Assembly (NCBI GenBank): GCA_022842805.1
Contig: JALHOX010000110.1
Span: 1 to 11,383, forward strand
Origin: Phycisphaerae bacterium
GTDB lineage: Bacteria; Planctomycetota; Phycisphaerae; UBA1845; Fen-1342
Direction of reading: 5' to 3'
DNA length: 11,383 bases
Shown: in pieces, positions 5,185 to 11,383 of the stretch
Layout: the number at the start of each line of letters is the position of its first letter
How positions within the stretch are numbered: the first letter of the stretch is position 1
Translations under genes and position numbers: made by a program
Notes under the pieces: model-generated
Seen by the model: the letters and a program-made list of their open reading frames with translations, nothing else
What the model was told of the DNA's origin: nothing
Database searches by the model: none

Positions 5185-6266
5185 GGCGCTTGCCGCCGCA
5201 ATTGCTGGCCCAGGCACCGCCGCTTGCGAGCGACGGCGGTGCGCCGCCGACGGACGCGGTCGTGGCCGATGATTCTCCGCCCCTGGCCAATCGCTGGCTC
5301 CTTCCCGCCGCCACGATCTACGAAGCGATCATCCGTCGTCGCAATCGGCATTTCGACGACGCGCGGAACAGTCGTCGCGCCGCCGTCCCCGTGGTGAGCG
5401 TAGGCAACCTGACGACGGGCGGGACGGGGAAGACGCCGATCGTGATCGTGGTCTGTCGGATGCTGGCGGAGCTTGGCGCTCGGCCGGTGATTCTGACGCG
5501 CGGCTACGGGGCGCGGCCGGGCGAGACGGCGGACGAGGTGCGCGAGTTCGAGCTGGCGCTGCCTGATGTGCCGGTGGTGGTCAACCGCGACCGGGTCGCA
5601 GGGGCGGCGGCGGCGGTGCGGGCGCATGGGGCGAGCGTTTGCGTGCTCGACGACGGCTTTCAGCATCGACGGCTGGCGCGAGAGCTCGACATTGTGGTGA
5701 TCGACGCGTTGGATCCGTTTGGGCGCGACGCGCTGCTGCCGGCCGGTCGGCTGCGCGAGCCGGTGGAGTCGCTGCGGCGGGCGGGGTTGATCATCGTGAA
5801 TCGCGCGAATCAGGTGAGTCTGGGGCGGATCGAGCAGATTCGGGCGAATATTGCGGGCAGCGGAGCGACGGCCCCGGTGCTTTTGGCGCGGGTTGTCGGC
5901 GAAAAGAGCAGCTTGCCGCGGGCGGGTGAGCCGGCGATCGCGGTAGCGGGGATCGGCAATCCGCGGACGTTTGTGAGACTCTTAGGCGACGCCGGCGTTT
6001 CAGTGCGCGAGTTTCTCGTTTTCGACGATCATCATCTCTATTCGGCGTCGGATGCTCGGGAAATCGTCGCGACGGCGCGGCAGGCCGGCGTCGAGGACGT
6101 GGTGACAACCCGCAAGGATTGGGTGAAACTGTCGCGGGTGTGGCCCAGTCACGGCCCGCGGCTGAGGTGTGTGAGCGTTACGGTTGAGATCGACGATCCG
6201 CGGGCGGAGTTGATGACGAGACTGCGGGGGATTGTGAATCGCGCGGGCGCGGGATCGCCGCGCTGA
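5181..6266 (+). CDS. lpxK: Tetraacyldisaccharide 4'-kinase (lipid A biosynthesis)
   Basis: LpxK transfers phosphate from ATP to the 4' position of the tetraacyldisaccharide-1-phosphate precursor, making lipid IVA at the inner face of the inner membrane. The 361-residue protein carries the family signatures. The P-loop is GNLTTGGTGKTP (75-86), followed by LTRGYGA (105-111), DDGFQHRRLARELD (157-170) and GRDALLPAGRLREP (181-194). A late TTRKDWVKL also fits the family. The membrane-associated N-terminal helix (LLPAATIYEAIIRRRN, about 40-55) is present, preceded by about 38 extra Pro/Ala-rich residues if ATG 5181 is used. This ATG overlaps the epimerase stop (ATGA), which implies translational coupling. 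GTG 5262 would remove most of the extension but lacks a ribosome binding site. It is good evidence for a Gram-negative lipid A outer membrane. Confidence 0.95.
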   Translation: MRRLPPQLLAQAPPLASDGGAPPTDAVVADDSPPLANRWLLPAATIYEAIIRRRNRHFDDARNSRRAAVPVVSVGNLTTGGTGKTPIVIVVCRMLAELGARPVILTRGYGARPGETADEVREFELALPDVPVVVNRDRVAGAAAAVRAHGASVCVLDDGFQHRRLARELDIVVIDALDPFGRDALLPAGRLREPVESLRRAGLIIVNRANQVSLGRIEQIRANIAGSGATAPVLLARVVGEKSSLPRAGEPAIAVAGIGNPRTFVRLLGDAGVSVREFLVFDDHHLYSASDAREIVATARQAGVEDVVTTRKDWVKLSRVWPSHGPRLRCVSVTVEIDDPRAELMTRLRGIVNRAGAGSPR

Positions 6267-6270
6267 GAGG
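6265..6270 (+). promoter_or_regulatory. Ribosome binding site supporting a TTG start
   Basis: GAGAGG at 6265-6270 lies 6 nt before TTG 6277 and overlaps the lpxK stop codon. No ATG or GTG in the same frame has comparable support, so the rare TTG start is the best choice. Confidence 0.6.
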
Positions 6271-6276
6271 ATTAAG

Positions 6277-7302
6277 TTGAACCCATCGGAACGATTGCCG
6301 CAGCCCGCATCGGCGGCGCTCGACTTGAGGAAGCTGAAGATGCGCTCGCGGGCGGCGCGGGCGCACAAGGTGTCGCTCGAGCGGCTGGGCAAGCCGAGTG
6401 CCGCGGGCGTGTCGTTCGCGGATTGGTATAAGAATTTGCCGGGTTTTCTGGGGGCTGCGGAGCTGCGAGCGGCGGTGCAGGGCGTGGTCGCGGCGCGGCG
6501 GGCGGGTAAGCCGGTGCTTTTCGCGTTCGGCGGACACATCGTGAAGACCGGGTGCAGCCCGCTGGTGATCGACCTGATGGAGCGCGGCATTATCACGGCG
6601 ATCGCGACCAACGGCTCGGGTGCGATCCACGATCTCGAGTTGGCGGAGACGGGCGAGACCAGCGAGGAGGTCGCCGAGACGATTCGCGACGGCAGCTTCG
6701 GCACCGAGAACGAGACCTGCGCGCCGATGAACGCGGCGGCGCGGGAGGGTCGCGGCGTGGGGCTGGGCCGGGCGCTGGGCAACCTGCTGCAGAGCGGCGG
6801 CGCGGCGCATCGCGAGTTGAGCCTGTTCGCGGCGGCGGCGCGGCTGAACATCCCCGCCACGGTCCATGTCGCGATCGGGACTGACACGGTTCATATGCAC
6901 CCGGCGGCGGACGGGGCGGCGCTGGGCGAGGCGACGCTGGCGGATTTTCGCACCTTTTGCCAAGTGGTCGCGGCCATGGGCGAATCGCCGAGCGAGGCGT
7001 CAGCCGGGGCGGCGAGCGCCGGCGCCGGCCCGAAGGCGGGGGGCGTGTTCCTGAACTTCGGCTCGGCCGTGATCATGCCGGAGGTCTTTTTGAAGGCGGT
7101 GTCGATCGCGCGCAACCTGGGCTACGACCTGGATGGCATGAGAACTGCGAATTTCGACATGCTGCGGCACTATCGTCCGGCGCAAAACGTTGTGAGTCGT
7201 CCGGTGAAGGCGGGCCATGGAAATGCTGTGACGGGGCACCATGAGATTTTGTTGCCGCTGTTTCGGCAGGCGATCGTGGAAGAAGTTTCAAGACGCGAGT
7301 GA
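6277..7302 (+). CDS. Conserved Rossmann-like protein, distantly deoxyhypusine synthase-like
   Basis: This is a 341-residue cytoplasmic protein without signal or membrane segments. Its core, PVLFAFGGHIVKTGCSPLVI (79-98), then DLMERGIITAIATNGSGAIHDLE (99-121), recalls the deoxyhypusine synthase fold, where a Gly-rich strand, a dLI-x-x-G helix and a TGAN-x-x-HD segment bind NAD. The C-terminal half has LNFGSAVIMPEVFLKAVSIA and a RPVKAGHGNAVTGHHEILLP motif, rich in His/Gly/Lys and probably catalytic. Bacteria generally do not make hypusine, so a different NAD-dependent reaction is likely. An Ala/Gly-rich low-complexity insert sits at about 236-252. It starts at TTG 6277, 11 nt after lpxK, so it is in the same transcript and probably serves envelope or sugar metabolism. 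The fold link is from memory of motifs and is uncertain; that this is a real gene is not. Confidence 0.8.
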   Translation: MNPSERLPQPASAALDLRKLKMRSRAARAHKVSLERLGKPSAAGVSFADWYKNLPGFLGAAELRAAVQGVVAARRAGKPVLFAFGGHIVKTGCSPLVIDLMERGIITAIATNGSGAIHDLELAETGETSEEVAETIRDGSFGTENETCAPMNAAAREGRGVGLGRALGNLLQSGGAAHRELSLFAAAARLNIPATVHVAIGTDTVHMHPAADGAALGEATLADFRTFCQVVAAMGESPSEASAGAASAGAGPKAGGVFLNFGSAVIMPEVFLKAVSIARNLGYDLDGMRTANFDMLRHYRPAQNVVSRPVKAGHGNAVTGHHEILLPLFRQAIVEEVSRRE

Positions 7303-7304
7303 AA

Positions 7305-7327
7305 GGTTTCGAGTTCAAAACGAAACC
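7305..7327 (+). other. Hairpin after the deoxyhypusine synthase-like gene
   Basis: A perfect 7-bp stem (7305-7311 with 7321-7327) with a 9-nt AT-rich loop begins 3 nt after the stop codon. There is no T-tract following it, so termination here is doubtful; read-through into murQ is possible. Confidence 0.4.
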
Positions 7328-7372
7328 GGGAAGCCCTTCGTAGCGGCGGAGTGCGCCACCGCTGTTTTCTTC

Positions 7373-7414
7373 CACTCGACACTCGACACTCTGCACTCGA
7401 AACTCGAAACTGAC
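7373..7414. repeat. Six tandem 7-bp units (CACTCGA type)
   Basis: Successive heptamers from 7373 read CACTCGA, CACTCGA, CACTCTG, CACTCGA, AACTCGA, AACTGAC. The block sits in the 146-nt spacer between the upstream gene and murQ, ending 24 nt before the murQ ribosome binding site. Its 7-bp period is unrelated to the 32-bp and 82-bp repeats elsewhere in the window. Confidence 0.75.
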
Positions 7415-7448
7415 TCTCGAAATGGCGCTCTATTGCCGGAGAACCTGA

Positions 7449-8348
7449 ATGAACGACCGCGGCCACCTCACCACCGAACTCCGCAACCCAGCATCGATGG
7501 CGATTGATCGCGCGTCGGTCGAGGATGCGTTCGACATCATTCACGCCGAGGATGCGAAGATCAGCGCGGCGATCGCGGCGGCCAAGGCAGATGTGTGCAA
7601 GGCGATCGAGCTGGTGACGGCGGCGTTTGAGAGCGGCGGGCGGCTGATCTACGTCGGTGCGGGTACGAGCGGGCGGATGGGCGTGCTCGATGCGTCGGAG
7701 TGTCCGCCGACGTTTCTTTCGGATCCGCGGATGGTGCAGGGGGTGATCGCGGGCGGATGGGACGCGCTGCGGATGGCGGTCGAGGGTGCGGAAGATTCGG
7801 TCGAGATGGGGGCGGCCGCCATCGACGAGAAGCAGGTCGACGGGCGCGACGTCGTTTTCGGCATTACCACCGGCGGCACGACGCCCTATGTCCATGGCGC
7901 GCTGCGACGAGCGCGCGAGCGGGGGGCGAAGACGGTCTTTTTCGCGTGTGTGACGCGCGAACACCTGGCGGATGATTACGACGTCTCGATCCGGGTGGTG
8001 GTCGGCCCCGAGGTGGTGACGGGCAGCACGCGGATGAAGGCGGGGACCGCGACCAAGCTGGTGCTCAACATGGTGACGACGATCAGCATGATCCGGATCG
8101 GCAAGGTTTATGAAAATCTGATGGTCGACGTGAACACGCGGGCCAACAAAAAGCTGGTCGATCGCGGGACGCGGATGATCATGACCCTGACGGGCCTGGA
8201 ACGCGCCGCCGCCGGGCGGTTGCTCGACGACTCGGGTGGGCATGTGAAGACGGCGGTGGTGATGCACCGGCGGGGGGTCGATCGGGCGACGGCGGAAGGG
8301 CTGCTGAGGGGGGCGAAGGGGCGGCTTGCGGACGCCGTGCGCGGTTAA
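7449..8348 (+). CDS. murQ: N-acetylmuramic acid 6-phosphate etherase
   Basis: MurQ cleaves the lactyl ether of MurNAc-6-phosphate to give GlcNAc-6-phosphate and D-lactate, a cytoplasmic step of peptidoglycan recycling. The 299-residue protein is full length for the family. It opens with LTTELRNPAS (8-16), then has the SIS-domain sugar-phosphate site YVGAGTSGRMGVLDASECPP (68-87). Glu84 is at the expected catalytic position. AVEGAEDS (110-117) follows, and the family signature TGSTRMKAGTATKLVLNM is at 191-208. ATG 7449 has GGAG (7438-7441) 7 nt upstream. No murK, anmK or MurP transporter gene is adjacent; instead it follows lipid A and sugar genes. It implies the organism handles its own or foreign peptidoglycan. 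Identification is secure. Confidence 0.97.
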   Translation: MNDRGHLTTELRNPASMAIDRASVEDAFDIIHAEDAKISAAIAAAKADVCKAIELVTAAFESGGRLIYVGAGTSGRMGVLDASECPPTFLSDPRMVQGVIAGGWDALRMAVEGAEDSVEMGAAAIDEKQVDGRDVVFGITTGGTTPYVHGALRRARERGAKTVFFACVTREHLADDYDVSIRVVVGPEVVTGSTRMKAGTATKLVLNMVTTISMIRIGKVYENLMVDVNTRANKKLVDRGTRMIMTLTGLERAAAGRLLDDSGGHVKTAVVMHRRGVDRATAEGLLRGAKGRLADAVRG

Positions 8349-8644
8349 AGCCTGTCCCCGGCTGGGGCGGAGGAAGTCGTAAGTGCCCGTGGCGGGTGCC
8401 ACTTCCGAGATGCGGCGCGGTATAACACCGAGCCGAGCGAGAGCAGCGCCGGTTTCAGCGGCGTTGCAGCGGTCGGCGAGCCGGTGTCTGAAATCGCGAA
8501 ACTGCGTGGCCCCATCGGGTTACGAATGCGTTTTTCGACGATCGGCGACGACGTTCGACGGGCGAAGAGCCCGTCGGTTCGTTCCAGGCCTGTGATGTAG
8601 TTTCGCGGGATTCTTCCGCGAGCGAACCTGCTAGGGTTTCGAAC
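8349..8644. other. Intergenic region before the secretin-like gene, with an imperfect palindrome
   Basis: The 296-nt gap has no supported gene. At 8381-8404 is an imperfect palindrome bounded by AAGTG and CACTT. It can fold either around CCCG/CGGG or as GTGGC-GGGT-GCCAC (8389-8402), and it resembles a REP-like unit unrelated to the other repeats here. No T-tract follows, so a murQ terminator is not evident. The TATAAC inside GCGGTATAACACC near 8423 could be a -10 element but lacks a good -35 partner. AGGG at 8633-8636 lies 8 nt before the ATG of the next gene. Confidence 0.4.
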
Positions 8645-11383
8645 ATGATGCGAACGATTCTCGGTCGTCGGGCGAGTTGGGTGGGCACTCTGGGTCTGTC
8701 GGTGACGACGGCGCTGCTGCCGCTCTTGAGCGCAGCCAACATGCCGATGCCGGCGATGGTGGCGATCGCTTTTGAAGACAGCGAATATCAGCGCTCGCCC
8801 GCGTCGCAGGAGGCCGAGGAGACCGCCAAGGCGATTCAGCAATTGCTGGAACTGGAGAAGCGGTTGAAGGCCGAGGAGGCGGCGAAGAAGGCCGCCGCCG
8901 ACGCCGCCAAGAGGGGCGAGCCGGCGCCCGCGAACGCGGCGCAGCCGAACGCCGCTCGACCCAATGCAGCGACGCCGAACAACGCGGCGCAGAATTTGAC
9001 CGAACAGCAGAAGCTTGACCTGGTCCGCGCCGAGCTGCGCGGAGCGACGCAGCCCGCGCCGGCGGGTGAGACGCCCGCGCCCGTAGCGCCCGCGCCGGCG
9101 GTGCCGAGCGATAGCAGCGCGACGACTCTCCCGGCGACGACTCTCCCGGCGACGAGCGACGCCGCTTCGATGCCGAGCGCGACTTCGGCGCCGACGAGCG
9201 CGTCGCTGCCGGCGATCAGCAGTGCCGACTTTGTCGGTCCGCCGGCCTGGCTCAAGAACCCGCGTCCGATCAACAAGCCCCAGACCGGCACGACGCCCGC
9301 GCCCGAGAGCGGCTCGCCGGCGACCGATCAGCCCGCGACCGGAACGCCGCCCGCGGTGGCGGTGCCGAATGCGCAGCCGGTCGTTCCCGCGGACGGCAAG
9401 ACGGAGTGGTTCAACTTTGCGGAGACGGCGTGGGAAGACGTCATCAAGCAATTCGCGAAGCGATTCGACAAGCCGCTGCTCAACGAACAGGACCTGATCA
9501 TCGGCGGCACGCTGAACTACATCAATCCGAAGCGCTTCACGCTCGAGGAAGCGGTCGATGAGCTGAACTTCCTGATGCAGAATCAGGGCTACCGGTTCGT
9601 CGAGACCGAGAACTACCTCGAAGTCATTCCGCTGTCGGAGATGCCGCAGCGCGTACCGATCGATCGCACCTATCGCACTCGCGAGCTGTATGACGAAGCG
9701 CGGCCGTCGCTGCGGCGGATGGATTACGCGATCGTCTATTACCGCGTGCCCGAGCAGAGCGCGCAGCAACTGGTCGACACGTTCCAGGACGCGCTGCCCG
9801 ACAGCGCCCGCATCTCGGTCCTGGGCGACACGAACCAGATCAAGCTGGTCGGCACGGTGAACGACATCGACCGATTCTTCGCGCTGTCGAAGATGGTGGC
9901 GCTCGATCCGCTCGACCCGCGCTCGATCCGCGTCTTTGAGATCAAGACCAACGCGGCCGAGATCGAGCGCATGGTTCGTCAATTGATGGACCTGCCGCAG
10001 CAGCAGCAGTTCGGCGCGTTTCGGCCGCAGCCGCCGCGGGCGCGGCCCGGCGCTCCGAATCCGGCGGGCGTGAATGTGCCGACGGCGGAGACGACGGGGC
10101 CGGAGATCTTGATCACGGCCGACGATCGCACGAACAGCCTGATTGTGAAGGCGACGCCGATCCAGATGGCGCAGATCGAAGAGCTGATCCGCAAGGTCGA
10201 CAGCAAGCCCGACCTGGGCAAGTTTGAGACGGTGGTCGTGCCGATCAAGTTCGCCGACGCGACCGAGGTCGAGCGCGTGCTGACGCAGATCTTCCAGCAG
10301 GAGCAGGGCCAGACCAACCCCAACTGGCAGCAGCGCCGCGCGGTGCAGAACATGCAGCCGCGACGCCCGAACCAGCCCAATCAGCCGCAGCAGTTTGTGC
10401 AGCCCGGTCAGGGCGCGGCGACGCCCGAGTCGATCATCGCCGAGGGCATCTTTGAGCGGGCGAAGAAGACGATTCGCATCGCGGCGGACGAGCGGACGAA
10501 CGCTCTGATCGTGTATGCGAACGAGGAAGGGCAGAAGCGCGTCAAGGAACTGCTGCAGATCATTGATTGCGAAGTGCCGAGCAACTTTAAGACCTTTGTC
10601 ATTAAGAACGCCGAGGCGGCCCGCATTCACCCCGTGATCGATCAGATCGCGCAGGGCCTGGGCAGCTTCAACACGCGCATCACGCGCGGTCGCGGCGGGA
10701 CGCGGGTGGTGCTGGACGATTCGGCCAACGCGCTGCATGTTCTGGCCGATCGCGAAGACATGACCAAGATCGCTGGCATCATCCAGCAGCTCGACGTGCA
10801 GCAGCCGGAGCTGGTTCGCCATGTCGTGCATCTGACGAAGCTCAAGCCGAGCCAGGTGGCGCCGATCGTGCAGCAGCTGCTGGCGCAGAGTGCGCAATCG
10901 ACGCCGGCCTTCCGCGGCCCCAGCCGTCGCGGCGGCAGCGGCTCGGGCGTGAGCATGGTGGGCGAGGCGCAGGTCATTCCGCTCGACGAGGCGGGCACGC
11001 TGATCGTCGTCTGCGAAGACAAGGACTGGTCCAAGGTCGAAGAGACCATTACGCAGTGGGACGCCGAGGCGATCGACGATCAGCCGGTGTTCGCGAGCTA
11101 TGAGATCAAGCAGGGCGATCCGCAGGCGATCGCGGCGCTGGTCGATGCGTTCTATCGCAACTATGAGCACCCGGTCCTCGGTCGCTCGAGCGTGATCGTG
11201 AACGCGGCGGGGACGAGCCTGCTGGTGCAGGGCGTGCAGCCGGCGCAGGACGAAATCGCCCAGCTCATCGCCCGGCTCGATGTGGAAGACCTGAAGAAGA
11301 TTGAAGTGCTGCCGCTGCAACATGCCGACGCGACCGACGTCGCGGAGCAGGCGGCGCGGCTGTTTATGCAGGGCGGCGGCGGC
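8645..11383 (+). CDS. Large secretin-like protein (N-terminal 913 residues, runs off the right edge)
   Basis: The frame is open from ATG 8645 (a second ATG is at 8648) to the window end with no stop. The N-terminus has a hydrophobic signal segment (WVGTLGLSVTTALLPLLSAA, 12-31). A charged coiled coil follows at about 54-90, then a Pro/Ala/Thr-rich linker to about 248 that includes a 15-bp tandem duplication (9119-9148, peptide ATTLP twice). An N0/STN-like domain spans about 249-335 (EWFNFAETAWEDVIKQFAKR, ending YLEVIPLSEMP). Then come about seven secretin N1-type modules, starting near residues 363, 430, 530, 650, 727, 819 and 888, each with a strand such as VVPIKFADATEVERVL. Low-complexity Gln/Pro/Arg loops interrupt them. 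This is the periplasmic part of a GspD/PilQ-like outer-membrane channel; ordinary secretins have two to four such modules. The C-terminal pore domain, if present, lies outside the window. Confidence 0.88.
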   Translation, partial: MMRTILGRRASWVGTLGLSVTTALLPLLSAANMPMPAMVAIAFEDSEYQRSPASQEAEETAKAIQQLLELEKRLKAEEAAKKAAADAAKRGEPAPANAAQPNAARPNAATPNNAAQNLTEQQKLDLVRAELRGATQPAPAGETPAPVAPAPAVPSDSSATTLPATTLPATSDAASMPSATSAPTSASLPAISSADFVGPPAWLKNPRPINKPQTGTTPAPESGSPATDQPATGTPPAVAVPNAQPVVPADGKTEWFNFAETAWEDVIKQFAKRFDKPLLNEQDLIIGGTLNYINPKRFTLEEAVDELNFLMQNQGYRFVETENYLEVIPLSEMPQRVPIDRTYRTRELYDEARPSLRRMDYAIVYYRVPEQSAQQLVDTFQDALPDSARISVLGDTNQIKLVGTVNDIDRFFALSKMVALDPLDPRSIRVFEIKTNAAEIERMVRQLMDLPQQQQFGAFRPQPPRARPGAPNPAGVNVPTAETTGPEILITADDRTNSLIVKATPIQMAQIEELIRKVDSKPDLGKFETVVVPIKFADATEVERVLTQIFQQEQGQTNPNWQQRRAVQNMQPRRPNQPNQPQQFVQPGQGAATPESIIAEGIFERAKKTIRIAADERTNALIVYANEEGQKRVKELLQIIDCEVPSNFKTFVIKNAEAARIHPVIDQIAQGLGSFNTRITRGRGGTRVVLDDSANALHVLADREDMTKIAGIIQQLDVQQPELVRHVVHLTKLKPSQVAPIVQQLLAQSAQSTPAFRGPSRRGGSGSGVSMVGEAQVIPLDEAGTLIVVCEDKDWSKVEETITQWDAEAIDDQPVFASYEIKQGDPQAIAALVDAFYRNYEHPVLGRSSVIVNAAGTSLLVQGVQPAQDEIAQLIARLDVEDLKKIEVLPLQHADATDVAEQAARLFMQGGGG

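Noticed and set aside
7170..8402. A 410-residue open frame on the minus strand over murQ
   Set aside because: It is Arg/His/Pro-rich and is the reverse of a clear murQ gene plus spacer repeats. It has no ribosome binding site or family similarity.
8345..11323. A 992-residue open frame on the minus strand opposite the secretin-like gene
   Set aside because: Its composition is extreme in Arg, His, Leu and Asp with no domain-like pattern, and it exactly opposes a well-supported coding frame. It is a GC-rich antisense shadow.

Overview
The window is GC-rich chromosomal DNA, probably from a planctomycete-type Gram-negative bacterium. The pointers are an outer-membrane lipid A gene (lpxK), a muramic-acid recycling gene (murQ), a large secretin-like protein with a long Pro/Ala linker, and an abundance of small palindromic repeats between genes. 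The phylum is inferred from style and gene content; no rRNA or other marker gene is present.

Layout. 1-139 is the tail of a gene entering from the left, followed by a run of hairpins ending in a strong intrinsic terminator (300-345). An orphan ECF sigma factor (636-1232) with its own terminator (1291-1318) comes next. 1411-2486 is a compact cassette: an UPF0175-type antitoxin and a DUF3368 PIN-type toxin (1593-2345) lie between two 82-bp direct repeats (1411-1492 and 2405-2486). Each repeat carries a parS-like palindrome; the first is a perfect TGTTTCACGTGAAACA. A secreted protein of unknown function lies on the minus strand (2547-3350). The divergent gap upstream of it holds a 147-bp REPIN/MITE-like element with perfect 26-bp terminal inverted repeats (3396-3542). 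A small orphan protein (3703-4020) follows, with a 14-bp perfect hairpin in its 3' end, and then four tandem copies of a 32-bp unit (4089-4215).

4255-8348 is an envelope gene group, all on the plus strand: an NAD-dependent sugar epimerase/dehydratase, lpxK overlapping it by 4 bp (ATGA), a conserved protein distantly like deoxyhypusine synthase that starts at TTG 11 nt after lpxK, and murQ after a 146-nt spacer that carries a 7-bp tandem repeat. The first three are very likely one transcript. Nucleotide-sugar chemistry, lipid A phosphorylation and peptidoglycan recycling place the group in envelope biogenesis.

8645 to the right edge is the first 913 residues of a secretin-like protein: signal peptide, coiled coil, Pro/Ala linker, an N0/STN-like domain and about seven N1-type repeats. 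The window ends before any C-terminal pore domain.

The most unusual feature is the parS-bearing direct repeat bracketing the toxin-antitoxin pair. The dense and varied collection of palindromic and tandem repeats between genes comes second. I found no tRNA, rRNA, CRISPR array, transposase or integrase.
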